DNA of 64,000 nt from CAYFWF01 sp964346815 (GTDB taxonomy: Bacteria; Acidobacteriota; Aminicenantia; Aminicenantales; Aminicenantaceae): assembly GCA_964346815.1 (NCBI GenBank), contig CAYFWF010000055.1:107356-171355 (forward strand), given 5' to 3'. The translations under genes and the position numbers were made by a program. Position 1 is the first letter of the stretch. Every line of letters begins with the position of its first letter. Under the pieces are notes generated by a model. The model did not search any database. It was not told the origin of the DNA and worked only from the letters and a program-made list of their open reading frames with translations. This document shows, one piece after another, positions 1 through 8,533 of the stretch.

Positions 1-129
1 TTCTGATAATCCGATCGCATTTTAACCCATTCCAACCATTTGGTCAGAGCAAGGGAGATCTCCTGAATATCTTGGTTTATTCAAGGAAGAGAGACGTGTC
101 ATTTTTTCTCCAGAAAGGAGGCTAAGGAA

Positions 130-549
130 ATGGGAAAGAGAAACATCCTTTTTTCGTTTGGCTGGTTGCTCCTCATTTGGCTGCTCAGTTTTTCATTCTT
201 GAATGGTCAGGATCAAGTCGACTACAGCATGATTCTGGGAGATTGGGATATGGAGGTGGATGCAGGAGGGGAGTATTATTATCTTTCTTTTACTATCGAG
301 AAGACCGATGGAGATTTATCGGGAACCATCAGCGAATCCTCGGGTTTTTTTACGGACGTTACTTTAGAGAATATTGAATTCGATGGGAAGAATCTCCTCT
401 TTGAAATGACTGTCCCGACTCCTCCGGACGGTTACGAAAATTTGGTGAAAGCAGAGCTGGAATGGATTGAGGAACGGCTGGAAGGTCTTCTTTCTGTAGA
501 AAGTATAGGGATATCTGCCTCTGCTGTAGCCACAAAACAAATGGATTAA
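130..549 (+). CDS. Small exported protein of unknown function
   Basis: I do not recognise this 139-residue protein. Residues 6-24 form a hydrophobic stretch followed by a short polar segment (NGQDQ), which fits a signal peptide, so the product is probably exported. The rest alternates polar and hydrophobic residues and contains repeated short T/S-rich strands, as in small beta-barrel or lipocalin-like folds; no cysteines or catalytic motif are visible. A good AAGGAGG site lies 8 bases before the ATG. The gene is convergent with the amidase gene and the two stop regions overlap by four bases. Confidence 0.75.
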   Translation: MGKRNILFSFGWLLLIWLLSFSFLNGQDQVDYSMILGDWDMEVDAGGEYYYLSFTIEKTDGDLSGTISESSGFFTDVTLENIEFDGKNLLFEMTVPTPPDGYENLVKAELEWIEERLEGLLSVESIGISASAVATKQMD

Positions 550-2246
550 TCTTTGAGTCTCGGATGCTTCAGATGGAAATCTGTCGCATCTTGAAAAGCT
601 TTAGCCAGCCGTAAAGTTTTCGCCTCTTCGAACAGACTACCAATAAAAGAAATGCTGGTGGGATTTCCCTTTTCGTCGAATCCATTGGGCACCACGACAG
701 CGGGATGACCAGTCAAATTCGTAATCAAAAGATTTGCGCTTCCGTAGGTGGGAGCTATATAAACATCGATATCTTTCATTTTCTCGGCCATCTGATGCAT
801 CAGAAGGGTCCGGAGTCGGTTGGCTTGAATGTATTCCACGGCTGGAATAAATCTTGACTGACGAAAGATATTAGGCCAGGCTCCCTGGCTTTGTCTTACC
901 AGGAGGTCATCTCTTCCGCTCCGTGTCAGCTCGTCGAAGGCTGCTGCGGCTTCGGCACGCAGAATGAGAGATATTGCTCTGGCGGGAAAATCTGGCAGTT
1001 CGAACGGGGTCAGTTCGATACCCAGCTGGCCAAGGATTTCGAGCACTGCTTGATCGTTTTTCTTTGTTTTGTAGTCGCGTTCAAATGCCTTTTTTAGATA
1101 TCCGACTCGGATTTCCGTCAAATCTTGAGAAGGATTCCACGTAAAGGGAAGATCCAGCACAGTCAGATCTTTTCCATCGGGTCCATAGATCGCCTGGAAA
1201 ACCAGAGCACAGTCCTCTGCGCTGCGGCAGATTGGCCCGATTTTATCCATGGTCCAGCTTAAGGCCATGGCGCCTGATCGGCTTATGCGGCCATAGGTAG
1301 GACGCAGCCCCGTCACTCCGCAGCGGTTGGATGGAGAGACGATCGAACCCATGGTTTCTGTTCCGATAGCAAATCCGACGAGACCTGCGGATGTTGCGGC
1401 TGCAGATCCTGCCGAGGATCCACTGGATCCCTGCTCCGGATTCCAAGGATTTTTTGTCTTGCCTCCATACCACACATCTCCCATGGCAAGTGCGCCCATG
1501 GTGAGTTTGGCCACTAAAACAGCCCCTGCCTCCTCAAGTCGTTTGGCCACGGTTGCGTCCTCGTCGATGACCTGATCCTTGTACGGCATAGCTCCCCAGG
1601 TAGTTTTGATCCTTTTGGTTGCAAGAAGGTCCTTCGCGCCCCATGGAATTCCGTGAAGAGGGCCCCTGTAGTGGCCGGCTTCGATCTCGGCGTCTGCCTT
1701 TCTGGCCTGCTTGAGGGCAAGGTCTTCGGTCAAGGTGATCACACACTCCAGAATGGGATCATATTTTTTCAACCTTCTGATATAGAGTTCAGTAAGCTCG
1801 ACAGAGGTCATCTGTCGTGATTGAATCAACTGGGCCAGAACCGTTACCGGATAAAAGGCCAGATCTTCGGGATTTTCAGGAACCGCGATGTCCGATTCCC
1901 CGGAAAAAGAGACAGGAAAGAATTCTTTATCCACTGACATCCCGGGTAGAAGGGGATAAAACAGGACGGCGGGGGGAACATGGTTTTCCAGCTTGACTTC
2001 TCGCATCTGTGCGTAGCTCTGAAGGTTCCTTTTTAAATTATCCAGCATCATTTTTCTTTCCTTCTGGGTGAATTGCAGTCCAATAATCTTTTCAGCCGCT
2101 TCTATTTCCTTCGTGGTTATTCTTTGGGCACCCTTAAAATAATAGAGAGCGAAAGCCCCGCCAAAGACCAAAAGGGCAACAGCGAATAGAATAAGAATGG
2201 TCCAAACGTTTGCTGTTCCTCTGCTTCCAGAATGTGGATTTGACAT
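546..2246 (-). CDS. Membrane-anchored amidase-signature hydrolase
   Basis: This is an amidase-signature (GatA/fatty acid amide hydrolase superfamily) enzyme of 566 residues that should hydrolyse amide bonds by the Ser-cisSer-Lys triad. Visible parts are the lysine in GAKDLL (about residue 205), the Gly/Ser-rich block GSSGSSAGSAAA and the nucleophile region TETMGSIVSP. A single hydrophobic helix at about residues 12-33 should anchor it in the inner membrane with the catalytic domain outside. The reading frame extends 16 codons further upstream, but GAGGAGG sits 7 bases before the ATG at 2246, which decides the start. It is not part of a tRNA amidotransferase operon, so a role in scavenging exported amides is more likely; the substrate is unknown. 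Confidence 0.85.
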   Translation of the reverse strand: MSNPHSGSRGTANVWTILILFAVALLVFGGAFALYYFKGAQRITTKEIEAAEKIIGLQFTQKERKMMLDNLKRNLQSYAQMREVKLENHVPPAVLFYPLLPGMSVDKEFFPVSFSGESDIAVPENPEDLAFYPVTVLAQLIQSRQMTSVELTELYIRRLKKYDPILECVITLTEDLALKQARKADAEIEAGHYRGPLHGIPWGAKDLLATKRIKTTWGAMPYKDQVIDEDATVAKRLEEAGAVLVAKLTMGALAMGDVWYGGKTKNPWNPEQGSSGSSAGSAAATSAGLVGFAIGTETMGSIVSPSNRCGVTGLRPTYGRISRSGAMALSWTMDKIGPICRSAEDCALVFQAIYGPDGKDLTVLDLPFTWNPSQDLTEIRVGYLKKAFERDYKTKKNDQAVLEILGQLGIELTPFELPDFPARAISLILRAEAAAAFDELTRSGRDDLLVRQSQGAWPNIFRQSRFIPAVEYIQANRLRTLLMHQMAEKMKDIDVYIAPTYGSANLLITNLTGHPAVVVPNGFDEKGNPTSISFIGSLFEEAKTLRLAKAFQDATDFHLKHPRLKD

Positions 2247-2415
2247 GGTATGCCTCCTCGAGTCAAAAGAGCATCCTAAGGATTGTATGTCCACCGCTTA
2301 TACCATAGGAAAAGTGGGATGTCAAAAAAGCAATTATCCAGAACGGAAGCATTCTTGCTACCTGACTTCCGATGAAAATATCAAAAAATTGGGCGCCTAC
2401 ACCCAGGTGTTGAAT

Positions 2416-2444
2416 TTGAGCGGAGTCGTCATTTCTGGTATAAG
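2416..2444 (+). promoter_or_regulatory. Predicted sigma-70 promoter for HAD gene
   Basis: TTGAGC and TATAAG are separated by 17 bases, and a TG dinucleotide precedes the -10 box (extended -10). The predicted start lies about 35 bases before the HAD phosphatase ATG at 2486. Confidence 0.45.
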
Positions 2445-2485
2445 ATGATTCATTCAAGATAATGGAATAAAGGAGTTTTTCAGAA

Positions 2486-3091
2486 ATGATACGAAGTGTG
2501 ATATCCGACTTAGGTAAGGTCATCCTGTTTTTCGATAATCATATTTTTTTCCGGAAAATAGCCGAATTCTGTCCGGTCACTGCTTCAGAAATTGCCGAGC
2601 GTGTCCACGAGCAGAGAGACCTCATCCGTTCCTTCGATACCGGAAAAATCAGTCCTGAGGACTTTTACAGAGAAGTCATTCAGAGACTCGATGCCAAGGT
2701 GGATCAGAAAACATTTTTTATGATTTATTGTGATATTTTTTCCTTGAATGTTCCTGTGTTGGATATTTTGGCTGGATTGAAAAACAGATACAAGCTGATC
2801 CTGCTCTCTAATACAGATAAGAAGCGGTTTACGTTTATCAAGAAGGCATTCCCAGAAATTCTTATTTTTGATGAATATGTGCTCTCTTTTGAGGTGGGAT
2901 ATCTGAAGCCTCATCCCCAGATTTATAGAGAAGCCATAAAAAAGGCTGAAGCTCGGGCTGAGGAGTGTGTTTTCATCGATGACATTGAAGAGAATATAGA
3001 GGGAGCCAAAAAGGTTGGAATTGATACGATTCTTTATGGACCGCAGACCGATCTCGGGGACGTGCTGAGAAGCAGAGGCCTTTCTGTCTAA
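2486..3091 (+). CDS. HAD-superfamily phosphatase (YihX-like, subclass IA)
   Basis: The 201-residue protein is a haloacid-dehalogenase-type phosphohydrolase. Motif I is SDLGKV near the N-terminus (nucleophile Asp with Gly at the +2 position, as in the YihX sugar-phosphatase group rather than the usual DxD), motif II is LLSNTDK, motif III lysine is in YLKPHPQIY, and motif IV is VFIDDIEEN. A four-helix cap fits between residues 20 and 85. It should be cytoplasmic and act on a small phosphorylated metabolite; the substrate cannot be read from sequence. An AAAGGAG site precedes the ATG. Confidence 0.85.
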   Translation: MIRSVISDLGKVILFFDNHIFFRKIAEFCPVTASEIAERVHEQRDLIRSFDTGKISPEDFYREVIQRLDAKVDQKTFFMIYCDIFSLNVPVLDILAGLKNRYKLILLSNTDKKRFTFIKKAFPEILIFDEYVLSFEVGYLKPHPQIYREAIKKAEARAEECVFIDDIEENIEGAKKVGIDTILYGPQTDLGDVLRSRGLSV

Positions 3092-3110
3092 TCCTGTATT
3101 CGGACAGGAT
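3091..3110 (+). terminator. Possible hairpin terminator
   Basis: ATCCTGT and ACAGGAT form a perfect 7-bp stem with a 6-base loop, starting at the last base of the HAD stop codon, in the convergent gap before yjbQ. There is no strong T run after it, so termination is plausible but not certain. Confidence 0.4.
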
Positions 3111-3214
3111 GTTTCACCACTCCTTCTGGCATCTCTGAATAATTTATATACACGAGCTGGAAATCCAACTCTTTTTCGATTGGATCGTCTTTTATACGGT
3201 TTGTACGGTTCGGA

Positions 3215-3610
3215 TCACGCGGCCGTCACCTTGACGTATGCTTTGCGGCTTCTCGGCCCATCGAATTCGCAGAAGTAGATGCCTTGCCAGGTGCCCAATG
3301 CAGGATTTCCATTTTCAACAATGATGGAGACGGATGATCCTGCCAATGTCGCTTTGACATGGGCAGGAGAGTTTCCTTCGGCGTGGGTGTAAGGGAGTGA
3401 ATCAGGAACAATGTTTCTGAGTGTCATCAAGATATCCGTTTTGACTGAGGGATCGGCGTTTTCGTTGATGGTCACTCCTGCTGTGGTGTGGGGAACATAA
3501 ACGCAGCACATCCCGCTCCTTACGCCCTCGGAATCGATGGTTTCCTTTACCTTGGCAGTGATGTCAATGAGCTCTTCCCGGGAGTGGGTTTGAATGGTAA
3601 AAGTTATCAT
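3215..3610 (-). CDS. yjbQ: YjbQ/UPF0047 family protein
   Basis: This 131-residue protein belongs to the YjbQ (UPF0047, COG0432) family, a small single-domain fold that is often annotated as a thiamine-phosphate synthase-like enzyme although its physiological role is unsettled. The family signature HTTAGVTINENADP and the downstream YTHAEGNSPAH and GTWQGIYFCEFDGPR blocks are all present, including the conserved histidines. The reading frame opens 7 codons earlier at 3631, but the ATG at 3610 has a GAGG site 7 bases upstream and matches the usual family length, so I prefer it. Confidence 0.9.
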   Translation of the reverse strand: MITFTIQTHSREELIDITAKVKETIDSEGVRSGMCCVYVPHTTAGVTINENADPSVKTDILMTLRNIVPDSLPYTHAEGNSPAHVKATLAGSSVSIIVENGNPALGTWQGIYFCEFDGPRSRKAYVKVTAA

Positions 3611-3708
3611 TTGTTGCCTCGATATAGACATTTTTTCGTTTCTATTCTATCATAGACTCATACCTATCCATCTTTTTTTTGAAAATTCGCCAAAATTAAA
3701 AAAAAGAC

Positions 3709-3757
3709 TTGACAAGCTCTATCTCTTCTAGATAAATTTGTTGTCGCGGATACAACA
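3709..3757 (+). promoter_or_regulatory. Predicted nrdD promoter with overlapping inverted repeat
   Basis: TTGACA at 3709-3714 and GATAAA at 3731-3736 are 16 bases apart in an AT-rich 209-base gap. Directly downstream, TGTTGT and ACAACA form a perfect inverted repeat around a 7-base centre (3739-3757), placed where a repressor would cover the start site. It does not match the usual NrdR box, so the regulator is unknown. Confidence 0.5.
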
Positions 3758-3840
3758 TTTAGTATTAAATTCCAGTAAATAACACTAGATCTGGTTGTAT
3801 TGTTCAAAAATTCGTTTCAGTTGGAAAAAGGAGAATTCTC

Positions 3841-5913
3841 ATGAGGCAGGTTATTTCAAGAATCAAAAAAAGGGACGGTACAGTGGTCGACTTTGTTCAG
3901 GAAAAAATCACAACCGCTGTTTACAAAGCCATGGAATCCCACGGCATCTTGGATAAGCAGGCTGCAAGGAGTATCTCCGATATCGTCACTTTCATGATCG
4001 AAGATAAGTTCGGCGGATACACCATTCCCTCTGTAGAGCAAATTCAGGATATCGTAGAGATGGTTTTGATGAAGCAGGGATATCATGAAATAGCCAAGTC
4101 CTATATTTTGTATCGAGAAAGACACAAGGATATCCGCGAAGCCAAAAAAATAGGGATCAATCTGGAAAGACTGATAAAAGACTATATAGACGATTTGGAT
4201 TGGAAAATCAGAGAGAACAGTAACGAAGGCGTCACGAGTTTTTCTGGATTGAATGCCAGAGTTTCAGGTGAGGTGTTGGCTAATTTTGCCCTCAACCAGC
4301 TCTACTCGGAGAAAATTAAAAAAGCTCACCTGGAGGGAGACTTTCACATCCACGACCTTTCTTATCCCATCGTCGGGTATTGTGCAGGCTGGTCCATACA
4401 GAATCTTCTCAGAAGAGGGTTTGGTCATGTGCCTAACCAGGTTCACTCTTTTCCTGCCAGACATCTGGAGACAGCCACTCTGCATATGGTTAATTTCATC
4501 GGGACGATGCAGGGAGAATTTGCTGGAGCTCAAGCCTTTTCCAGTGTGGATACCTTTCTCGCTCCCTTCGTCAGGGAAGACGGCCTGGATTATGAAAGGG
4601 TCAAACAGGACCTCCAAAAGCTTATTTTCGGATTGAACGTTCCTTCCCGGTGGGGGTGGCAGACGCCTTTTTCCAACCTGACCTTTGATTGGACGGTTCC
4701 AGAGGATTTAAAGGATGAGCATGTGATATTGGGAGGAGAAGAACAGAATACGACCTATGGGGAGTACCAGGAGGAGATGGATATGATCAACAGGGCATTT
4801 CTGGAGTTGATGGTAGAAGGTGATAGCCACGGACGTGTCTTCACTTTTCCCATCCCCACCTATAATCTCAACAAAGACTTTGACTGGGAGTCTCCCAATG
4901 CCAACCTTCTTTTTGAAGTTACGGCAAAATACGGGATTCCGTACTTTCAAAACTACATTGGGACCAACCTCGATCCCGGAGATATCAGGGCTATGTGTTG
5001 CCGTCTGAATCTCGATCAGAGGGAACTGCTCAACAGGCCGGGCAATATCTGGGGGCCCGGCGATTCTACCGGCTCTATAGGCGTGGTGACTCTCAACCTC
5101 AACCGGATAGGGTATGAATCCAGCACCTCAGAAGAGTTCTTTACCCGATTGAAGAATCTCATGATCCTGGCCCATGAATCTCTCGAGACCAAACGAGAAG
5201 TCGTCAACAATATGCTGGAAAAAGGGCTGATGCCGTATACAAAGGTCTATCTCGGACATTTCGACAATCATTTCTCGACTATCGGAATTTGCGGAATGCA
5301 TGAGACCTGCTTGAATTTTCTCGGGAAGGGAATCGGGACTCCAGAGGGAAAAGCTTTTGCCGTAGAGATGCTCCAGTTCATGAGAAAAACGATACAGGAA
5401 TTTCAAGCGGAAACAGGAAATCTGTATAATCTGGAGGCGACTCCAGCCGAATCGACCTCTTACCGATTGGCCAGACTGGATAAACAAAAATACCACAGCA
5501 TTATCACTTCGGGAACAGAAAAATATCCCTTTCTCACGAATTCTTCTCAGCTCAATGTCGATGCCACACAGGATATTTTTGAGGCCATAGAACATCAGAA
5601 GGATCTGCAGCCCCTTTACACCGGGGGGACTATTTTTCACGCTTTTCTCCCCGAATCCATAGACAGGGAGCTGTGCAAGAAGCTGGTCCAAAAGATCTCT
5701 CTAACGGGACTCCCCTATTTCAGCATCACCCCTACGTTCAGCGTGTGCCCGAATCATAAGTTTATCAAGGGAGAGGTCACACAATGTCCGGAGTGTGACG
5801 AACCGACAGAGGTCTATTCTCGAATAGTCGGCTATCTCAGACCGGTTGCCACATGGAATGACGGAAAGCAGCAGGAGTTCATAGAACGGACCCCCTACCA
5901 AATAGCAGGTTGA
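3841..5913 (+). CDS. nrdD: Anaerobic (class III) ribonucleoside-triphosphate reductase
   Basis: NrdD reduces ribonucleoside triphosphates to deoxynucleotides with a glycyl radical and works only without oxygen. Residues 1-95 form an ATP-cone allosteric domain. The thiyl-radical cysteine lies in RAMCCRL (Cys386/Cys387), the glycyl radical is Gly664 in RIVGYL, and a metal site near the C-terminus uses Cys636, His639, Cys649 and Cys652. The double cysteine, the Cys-x2-His zinc pair and the glutaredoxin-like gene directly downstream suggest the redoxin-dependent rather than the formate-dependent subgroup; that subgroup call is inference. RBS AAAAGGAG precedes the ATG. It is the first gene of nrdD-glutaredoxin-nrdG-dut, and no aerobic reductase is present in the window. 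Confidence 0.96.
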   Translation: MRQVISRIKKRDGTVVDFVQEKITTAVYKAMESHGILDKQAARSISDIVTFMIEDKFGGYTIPSVEQIQDIVEMVLMKQGYHEIAKSYILYRERHKDIREAKKIGINLERLIKDYIDDLDWKIRENSNEGVTSFSGLNARVSGEVLANFALNQLYSEKIKKAHLEGDFHIHDLSYPIVGYCAGWSIQNLLRRGFGHVPNQVHSFPARHLETATLHMVNFIGTMQGEFAGAQAFSSVDTFLAPFVREDGLDYERVKQDLQKLIFGLNVPSRWGWQTPFSNLTFDWTVPEDLKDEHVILGGEEQNTTYGEYQEEMDMINRAFLELMVEGDSHGRVFTFPIPTYNLNKDFDWESPNANLLFEVTAKYGIPYFQNYIGTNLDPGDIRAMCCRLNLDQRELLNRPGNIWGPGDSTGSIGVVTLNLNRIGYESSTSEEFFTRLKNLMILAHESLETKREVVNNMLEKGLMPYTKVYLGHFDNHFSTIGICGMHETCLNFLGKGIGTPEGKAFAVEMLQFMRKTIQEFQAETGNLYNLEATPAESTSYRLARLDKQKYHSIITSGTEKYPFLTNSSQLNVDATQDIFEAIEHQKDLQPLYTGGTIFHAFLPESIDRELCKKLVQKISLTGLPYFSITPTFSVCPNHKFIKGEVTQCPECDEPTEVYSRIVGYLRPVATWNDGKQQEFIERTPYQIAG

Positions 5914-5918
5914 GCGAA

Positions 5919-6191
5919 ATGCCGATGGAATACCTTCTTTTTACCTACCCTAACTGCCAGAAATGTGAAGCGCTCAAGAAAGCCCTCTCGGAGGCCAATC
6001 TCCAGGCAGCAGAATACAATCTGACCCAGAGGGAAAGTAAGCTGAAAATCAGAGATTTTTTAAACGTTATCAAAAGAGACGAAAAAGGAGGGATCATCAT
6101 TCCTACCTTGGTGCTCCAGGAGGCAGGAGAAGTGGTTGACGTTCTGAATGATCAAGAGGAGCTGAGGAATTGGTTGAGATCAAGGGCTTAG
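5919..6191 (+). CDS. Glutaredoxin/NrdH-like redoxin for NrdD
   Basis: The 90-residue product has a thioredoxin-fold beginning with a beta strand followed by YPNCQKCEALKK, a CxxC redox site (Cys13, Cys16), and a cis-proline position in IIIPTLVL. It overlaps or abuts the nrdD stop and overlaps the start of nrdG, so all three are translationally coupled. The most likely job is to re-reduce the active-site cysteines of NrdD. The frame can start at TTG 5910, ATG 5919 or ATG 5925; AGGT at 5907-5910 gives the best spacing to 5919. The start is uncertain by three codons. Confidence 0.8.
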   Translation: MPMEYLLFTYPNCQKCEALKKALSEANLQAAEYNLTQRESKLKIRDFLNVIKRDEKGGIIIPTLVLQEAGEVVDVLNDQEELRNWLRSRA

Positions 6192-6868
6192 AGAAATTCG
6201 CCCCCAAAGATTTCCCAGGAGTCATAGCCTGTACCTTTTTCCTTGGATCCTGCAATTTCCGTTGCCCTTACTGTCATAATCCAGATTTGGTCTTGAATCC
6301 GGAAAGTCTACCCACCTTTCCCATGAACTACATCATCCATTTTCTCGATTCCAGGAAGGATTGGTTGGAGGGTGCATGCATCTCTGGTGGTGAGCCTCTT
6401 CTACACGATGAACTCGAGGTCTTCTTGTCCGTGTTGAAACAAAGGAAGCTGTTGATAAAGCTGGATTCGAACGGATCCTTTCCCTCCAGGCTTGAGGCTC
6501 TTATTCAGAAGAACCTCCTCGACTCGGTTGCCATGGATGTGAAGGCTCCCCTTGAGAGGTACAGAGACGTCGTGAAATCACCGGTCAATCCAGAGGATAT
6601 CCAGGCGAGTATTGAGATCATCATGAATTCAGGTGTGGAGTACATGTTTCGCACGACCGTGGTTCCTGGACTTATAGAGGCAGAAGACATCACTAAAATT
6701 GGAGAAATGCTTGAGGGAGCGAAAGTTTTTCAGATCCAACAGTTTTCGCCGCACAACACTTTGGAGAGGAGTTTCGAGCAAAAAAAACCATTTCCGGTAA
6801 AAGACATACGGGAAATGGCCGAGAATGCCAAGGAATTTGTCCATGAAGTCAGATTCGAGGGAATATAA
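6170..6868 (+). CDS. nrdG: Anaerobic ribonucleotide reductase activating protein (radical SAM)
   Basis: NrdG uses S-adenosylmethionine and a [4Fe-4S] cluster to create the glycyl radical on NrdD. The cluster motif CNFRCPYC supplies Cys28, Cys32 and Cys35, and the SAM-binding ISGGEPLL motif follows. At 232 residues it belongs to the longer NrdG form rather than the short E. coli-like one. It starts with TTG at 6170, inside the end of the redoxin gene, with AGAGGAG about 8 bases upstream. Its position after nrdD and the redoxin makes the assignment firm. Confidence 0.93.
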   Translation: MVEIKGLEKFAPKDFPGVIACTFFLGSCNFRCPYCHNPDLVLNPESLPTFPMNYIIHFLDSRKDWLEGACISGGEPLLHDELEVFLSVLKQRKLLIKLDSNGSFPSRLEALIQKNLLDSVAMDVKAPLERYRDVVKSPVNPEDIQASIEIIMNSGVEYMFRTTVVPGLIEAEDITKIGEMLEGAKVFQIQQFSPHNTLERSFEQKKPFPVKDIREMAENAKEFVHEVRFEGI

Positions 6869-6870
6869 AC

Positions 6871-7299
6871 ATGGGCGTCGAAATCAAAGTCAAGAGAATT
6901 CAAAAAGATGCGAAACTCCCCTCATATGGGCATAGAGGAGACGCGGGTTTAGACCTGTTTGCAGCGGTTGATGCAGTCATTGAAGCAGGTCAGGTGTTGT
7001 CTGTTCCTACAGGCATTAAGGTGGCTATTCCCGGAGGTCATGTGGGATTGATCTGGGATAAGAGCGGAGTATCTTTGAGGGGCATCCATCGCCTGGCAGG
7101 GGTGATCGATTCTGGCTACCGGGGAGAGGTAAAGGTCGTTCTCGTCAACTTGAGCAGCCACCCCTTTTATCTCGAGAAGGGGATGAAGATCGCCCAGCTT
7201 CTCATTCAATCCGTAAATACAGTCAAAGTCAGGGAGGTTGAGGATCTTGGAGATACGCCTAGGGGAGAAGGGGGATTCGGCAGCACGGGAAAGTACTGA
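6871..7299 (+). CDS. dut: dUTP diphosphatase
   Basis: Trimeric dUTPase hydrolyses dUTP to dUMP and pyrophosphate, keeping uracil out of DNA and feeding dTMP synthesis. All five family motifs are visible in 142 residues: GDAGLDL, DKSGVSLRG, GVIDSGYRGE, GMKIAQLLI and the C-terminal GEGGFGSTG arm that closes over the active site. The ATG follows the nrdG stop by two bases, so it closes the deoxynucleotide operon. Confidence 0.95.
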   Translation: MGVEIKVKRIQKDAKLPSYGHRGDAGLDLFAAVDAVIEAGQVLSVPTGIKVAIPGGHVGLIWDKSGVSLRGIHRLAGVIDSGYRGEVKVVLVNLSSHPFYLEKGMKIAQLLIQSVNTVKVREVEDLGDTPRGEGGFGSTGKY

Positions 7300-7358
7300 A
7301 CCCGCTATCTGAGAGCAATTTTCTGCCCTGATCGATTTTTTTTCTTTCCCTGTTTATA

Positions 7359-8093
7359 ATGGATGAAGTGAAAAGACCCGGTGCACCCATTGGTTTGAAA
7401 TCGAGATTATCAGTTGTATTGGTCCGGCCTGAACATCCAGAGAATATCGGTCTAGTGGCGCGCAACATGAAGAATACAGGATTTTTTCATTTGCGTCTCG
7501 TAGGAGTGGATAGATTGGACCACGAGACTTATAAAACTGCGATTCATTCCCAGGACATTCTAGAGGCTGCTCAGATCTACAGCCGGTTGGAAGAGGCGAC
7601 GGCTGATTTTCATGTTGTTTTTGCCGCAACCGCAAAGCCAAGAAAAAATTTTACGTTGTTTTCTCTTGAAGACGCAGCGGAGAAGCTGTTTCGCTATCCG
7701 GAGTCCACCAAAGTTGGTCTGCTCTTCGGAAATGAAAGGACGGGTTTGACATCTGAGGAGTTAAAACACTCCAATTTCCGTTTTATCCTTCCTCAGGCTA
7801 CTCAGCAGCCCTCATACAACCTTGCTTCCGCCGTTCTTCTTACCCTGTATTCCATTTCCAGCCGCAGTCCGCGCAAGTATTTGATGCCTGGGCAGGGCCA
7901 ACCCCTTCCACGAGAAGAACAGGAGGAGTGTATCGAGAGGATTTTACAAAAATTGGAGGCCACGGGATTTCTTCATAAGACGAACAAACGGCATATCACA
8001 GAGACGGTCTACGATGTTTTTGGAAGACTCAGTATGACGGAGAGAGACCGGAGACTCCTCCTTGCTTTGTTTGCTAAAAGAATGAACGAATAA
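7359..8093 (+). CDS. trmJ: SpoU-family tRNA 2'-O-methyltransferase (TrmJ-like)
   Basis: This 244-residue SPOUT enzyme should methylate a ribose 2'-hydroxyl in tRNA, as TrmJ does at anticodon-loop position 32. The N-terminal RPEHPENIGLVARNMKN, the FGNERTGL motif and the knot signature SYNLASAV are all present, and the C-terminal helical extension of about 80 residues is typical of TrmJ. No ribosome binding site is visible before the ATG at 7359, and a TATAAT sequence overlaps that ATG, so the true start could be the GTG at 7368 or slightly further on. Confidence 0.85.
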   Translation: MDEVKRPGAPIGLKSRLSVVLVRPEHPENIGLVARNMKNTGFFHLRLVGVDRLDHETYKTAIHSQDILEAAQIYSRLEEATADFHVVFAATAKPRKNFTLFSLEDAAEKLFRYPESTKVGLLFGNERTGLTSEELKHSNFRFILPQATQQPSYNLASAVLLTLYSISSRSPRKYLMPGQGQPLPREEQEECIERILQKLEATGFLHKTNKRHITETVYDVFGRLSMTERDRRLLLALFAKRMNE

Positions 8094-8107
8094 AAGGAGT
8101 TGAACAA

Positions 8108-8503
8108 ATGGAGGAAATGAACGTCATTTTTCCAGGAGGAAAAAGGGTAAACGTCGAATACAAAGAATTTGTCATTGAGACCGATCAGCCAGTCTATGCA
8201 GGAGGCGATAGTAAGGCTCCAGCCCCGTTTGATCTTTTTTTGGCCTCTATAGCAGCCTGTTCGGGCTTGTACGTTCTCGTCTTTTCTCAGAACAGGGATC
8301 TCCCTTTAGACGGAGCTTCTGTGGTGATGCGGATGCATAAGAATGATGAGAAAAAGATGATCGAGAAAATTGATATCGAAATTTGGCTTCCTCCTGAATT
8401 TCCTGAAAAATATGAAAAGGCAGTGATTCGGTCCGTGGACGGCTGTGCTGTCAAAAACCATATCATAGATGCGCCGGCGTTTGAAATTGTGGTCAAGCGC
8501 TAA
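8108..8503 (+). CDS. OsmC-family peroxiredoxin-like protein
   Basis: The 131-residue protein is an OsmC/YhfA-type protein, a family whose best-known members reduce organic hydroperoxides with two conserved cysteines. Both are present: one in PFDLFLASIAACSG and one in DGCAVKNHI. RBS AAAAGGAG lies 8 bases before the ATG. In an anaerobe it may protect against peroxide or act on sulfur compounds; the substrate is not known. It lies 14 bases downstream of trmJ and may be co-transcribed. Confidence 0.85.
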   Translation: MEEMNVIFPGGKRVNVEYKEFVIETDQPVYAGGDSKAPAPFDLFLASIAACSGLYVLVFSQNRDLPLDGASVVMRMHKNDEKKMIEKIDIEIWLPPEFPEKYEKAVIRSVDGCAVKNHIIDAPAFEIVVKR

Positions 8504-8533
8504 CCTGAATGATGATGAATACTCATCCAGGTT
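8502..8533. terminator. Possible bidirectional terminator hairpin
   Basis: AACCTG and CAGGTT pair, and an inner GATGA/TCATC stem follows after a 3-base bulge. It fills the gap between the convergent osmC-like and sppA-like genes and overlaps both stop codons. Confidence 0.4.

Noticed and set aside
7354..7359. TATAAT as a -10 box before trmJ
   Set aside because: It overlaps the annotated ATG and has no -35 partner; noted only as a reason for start uncertainty.
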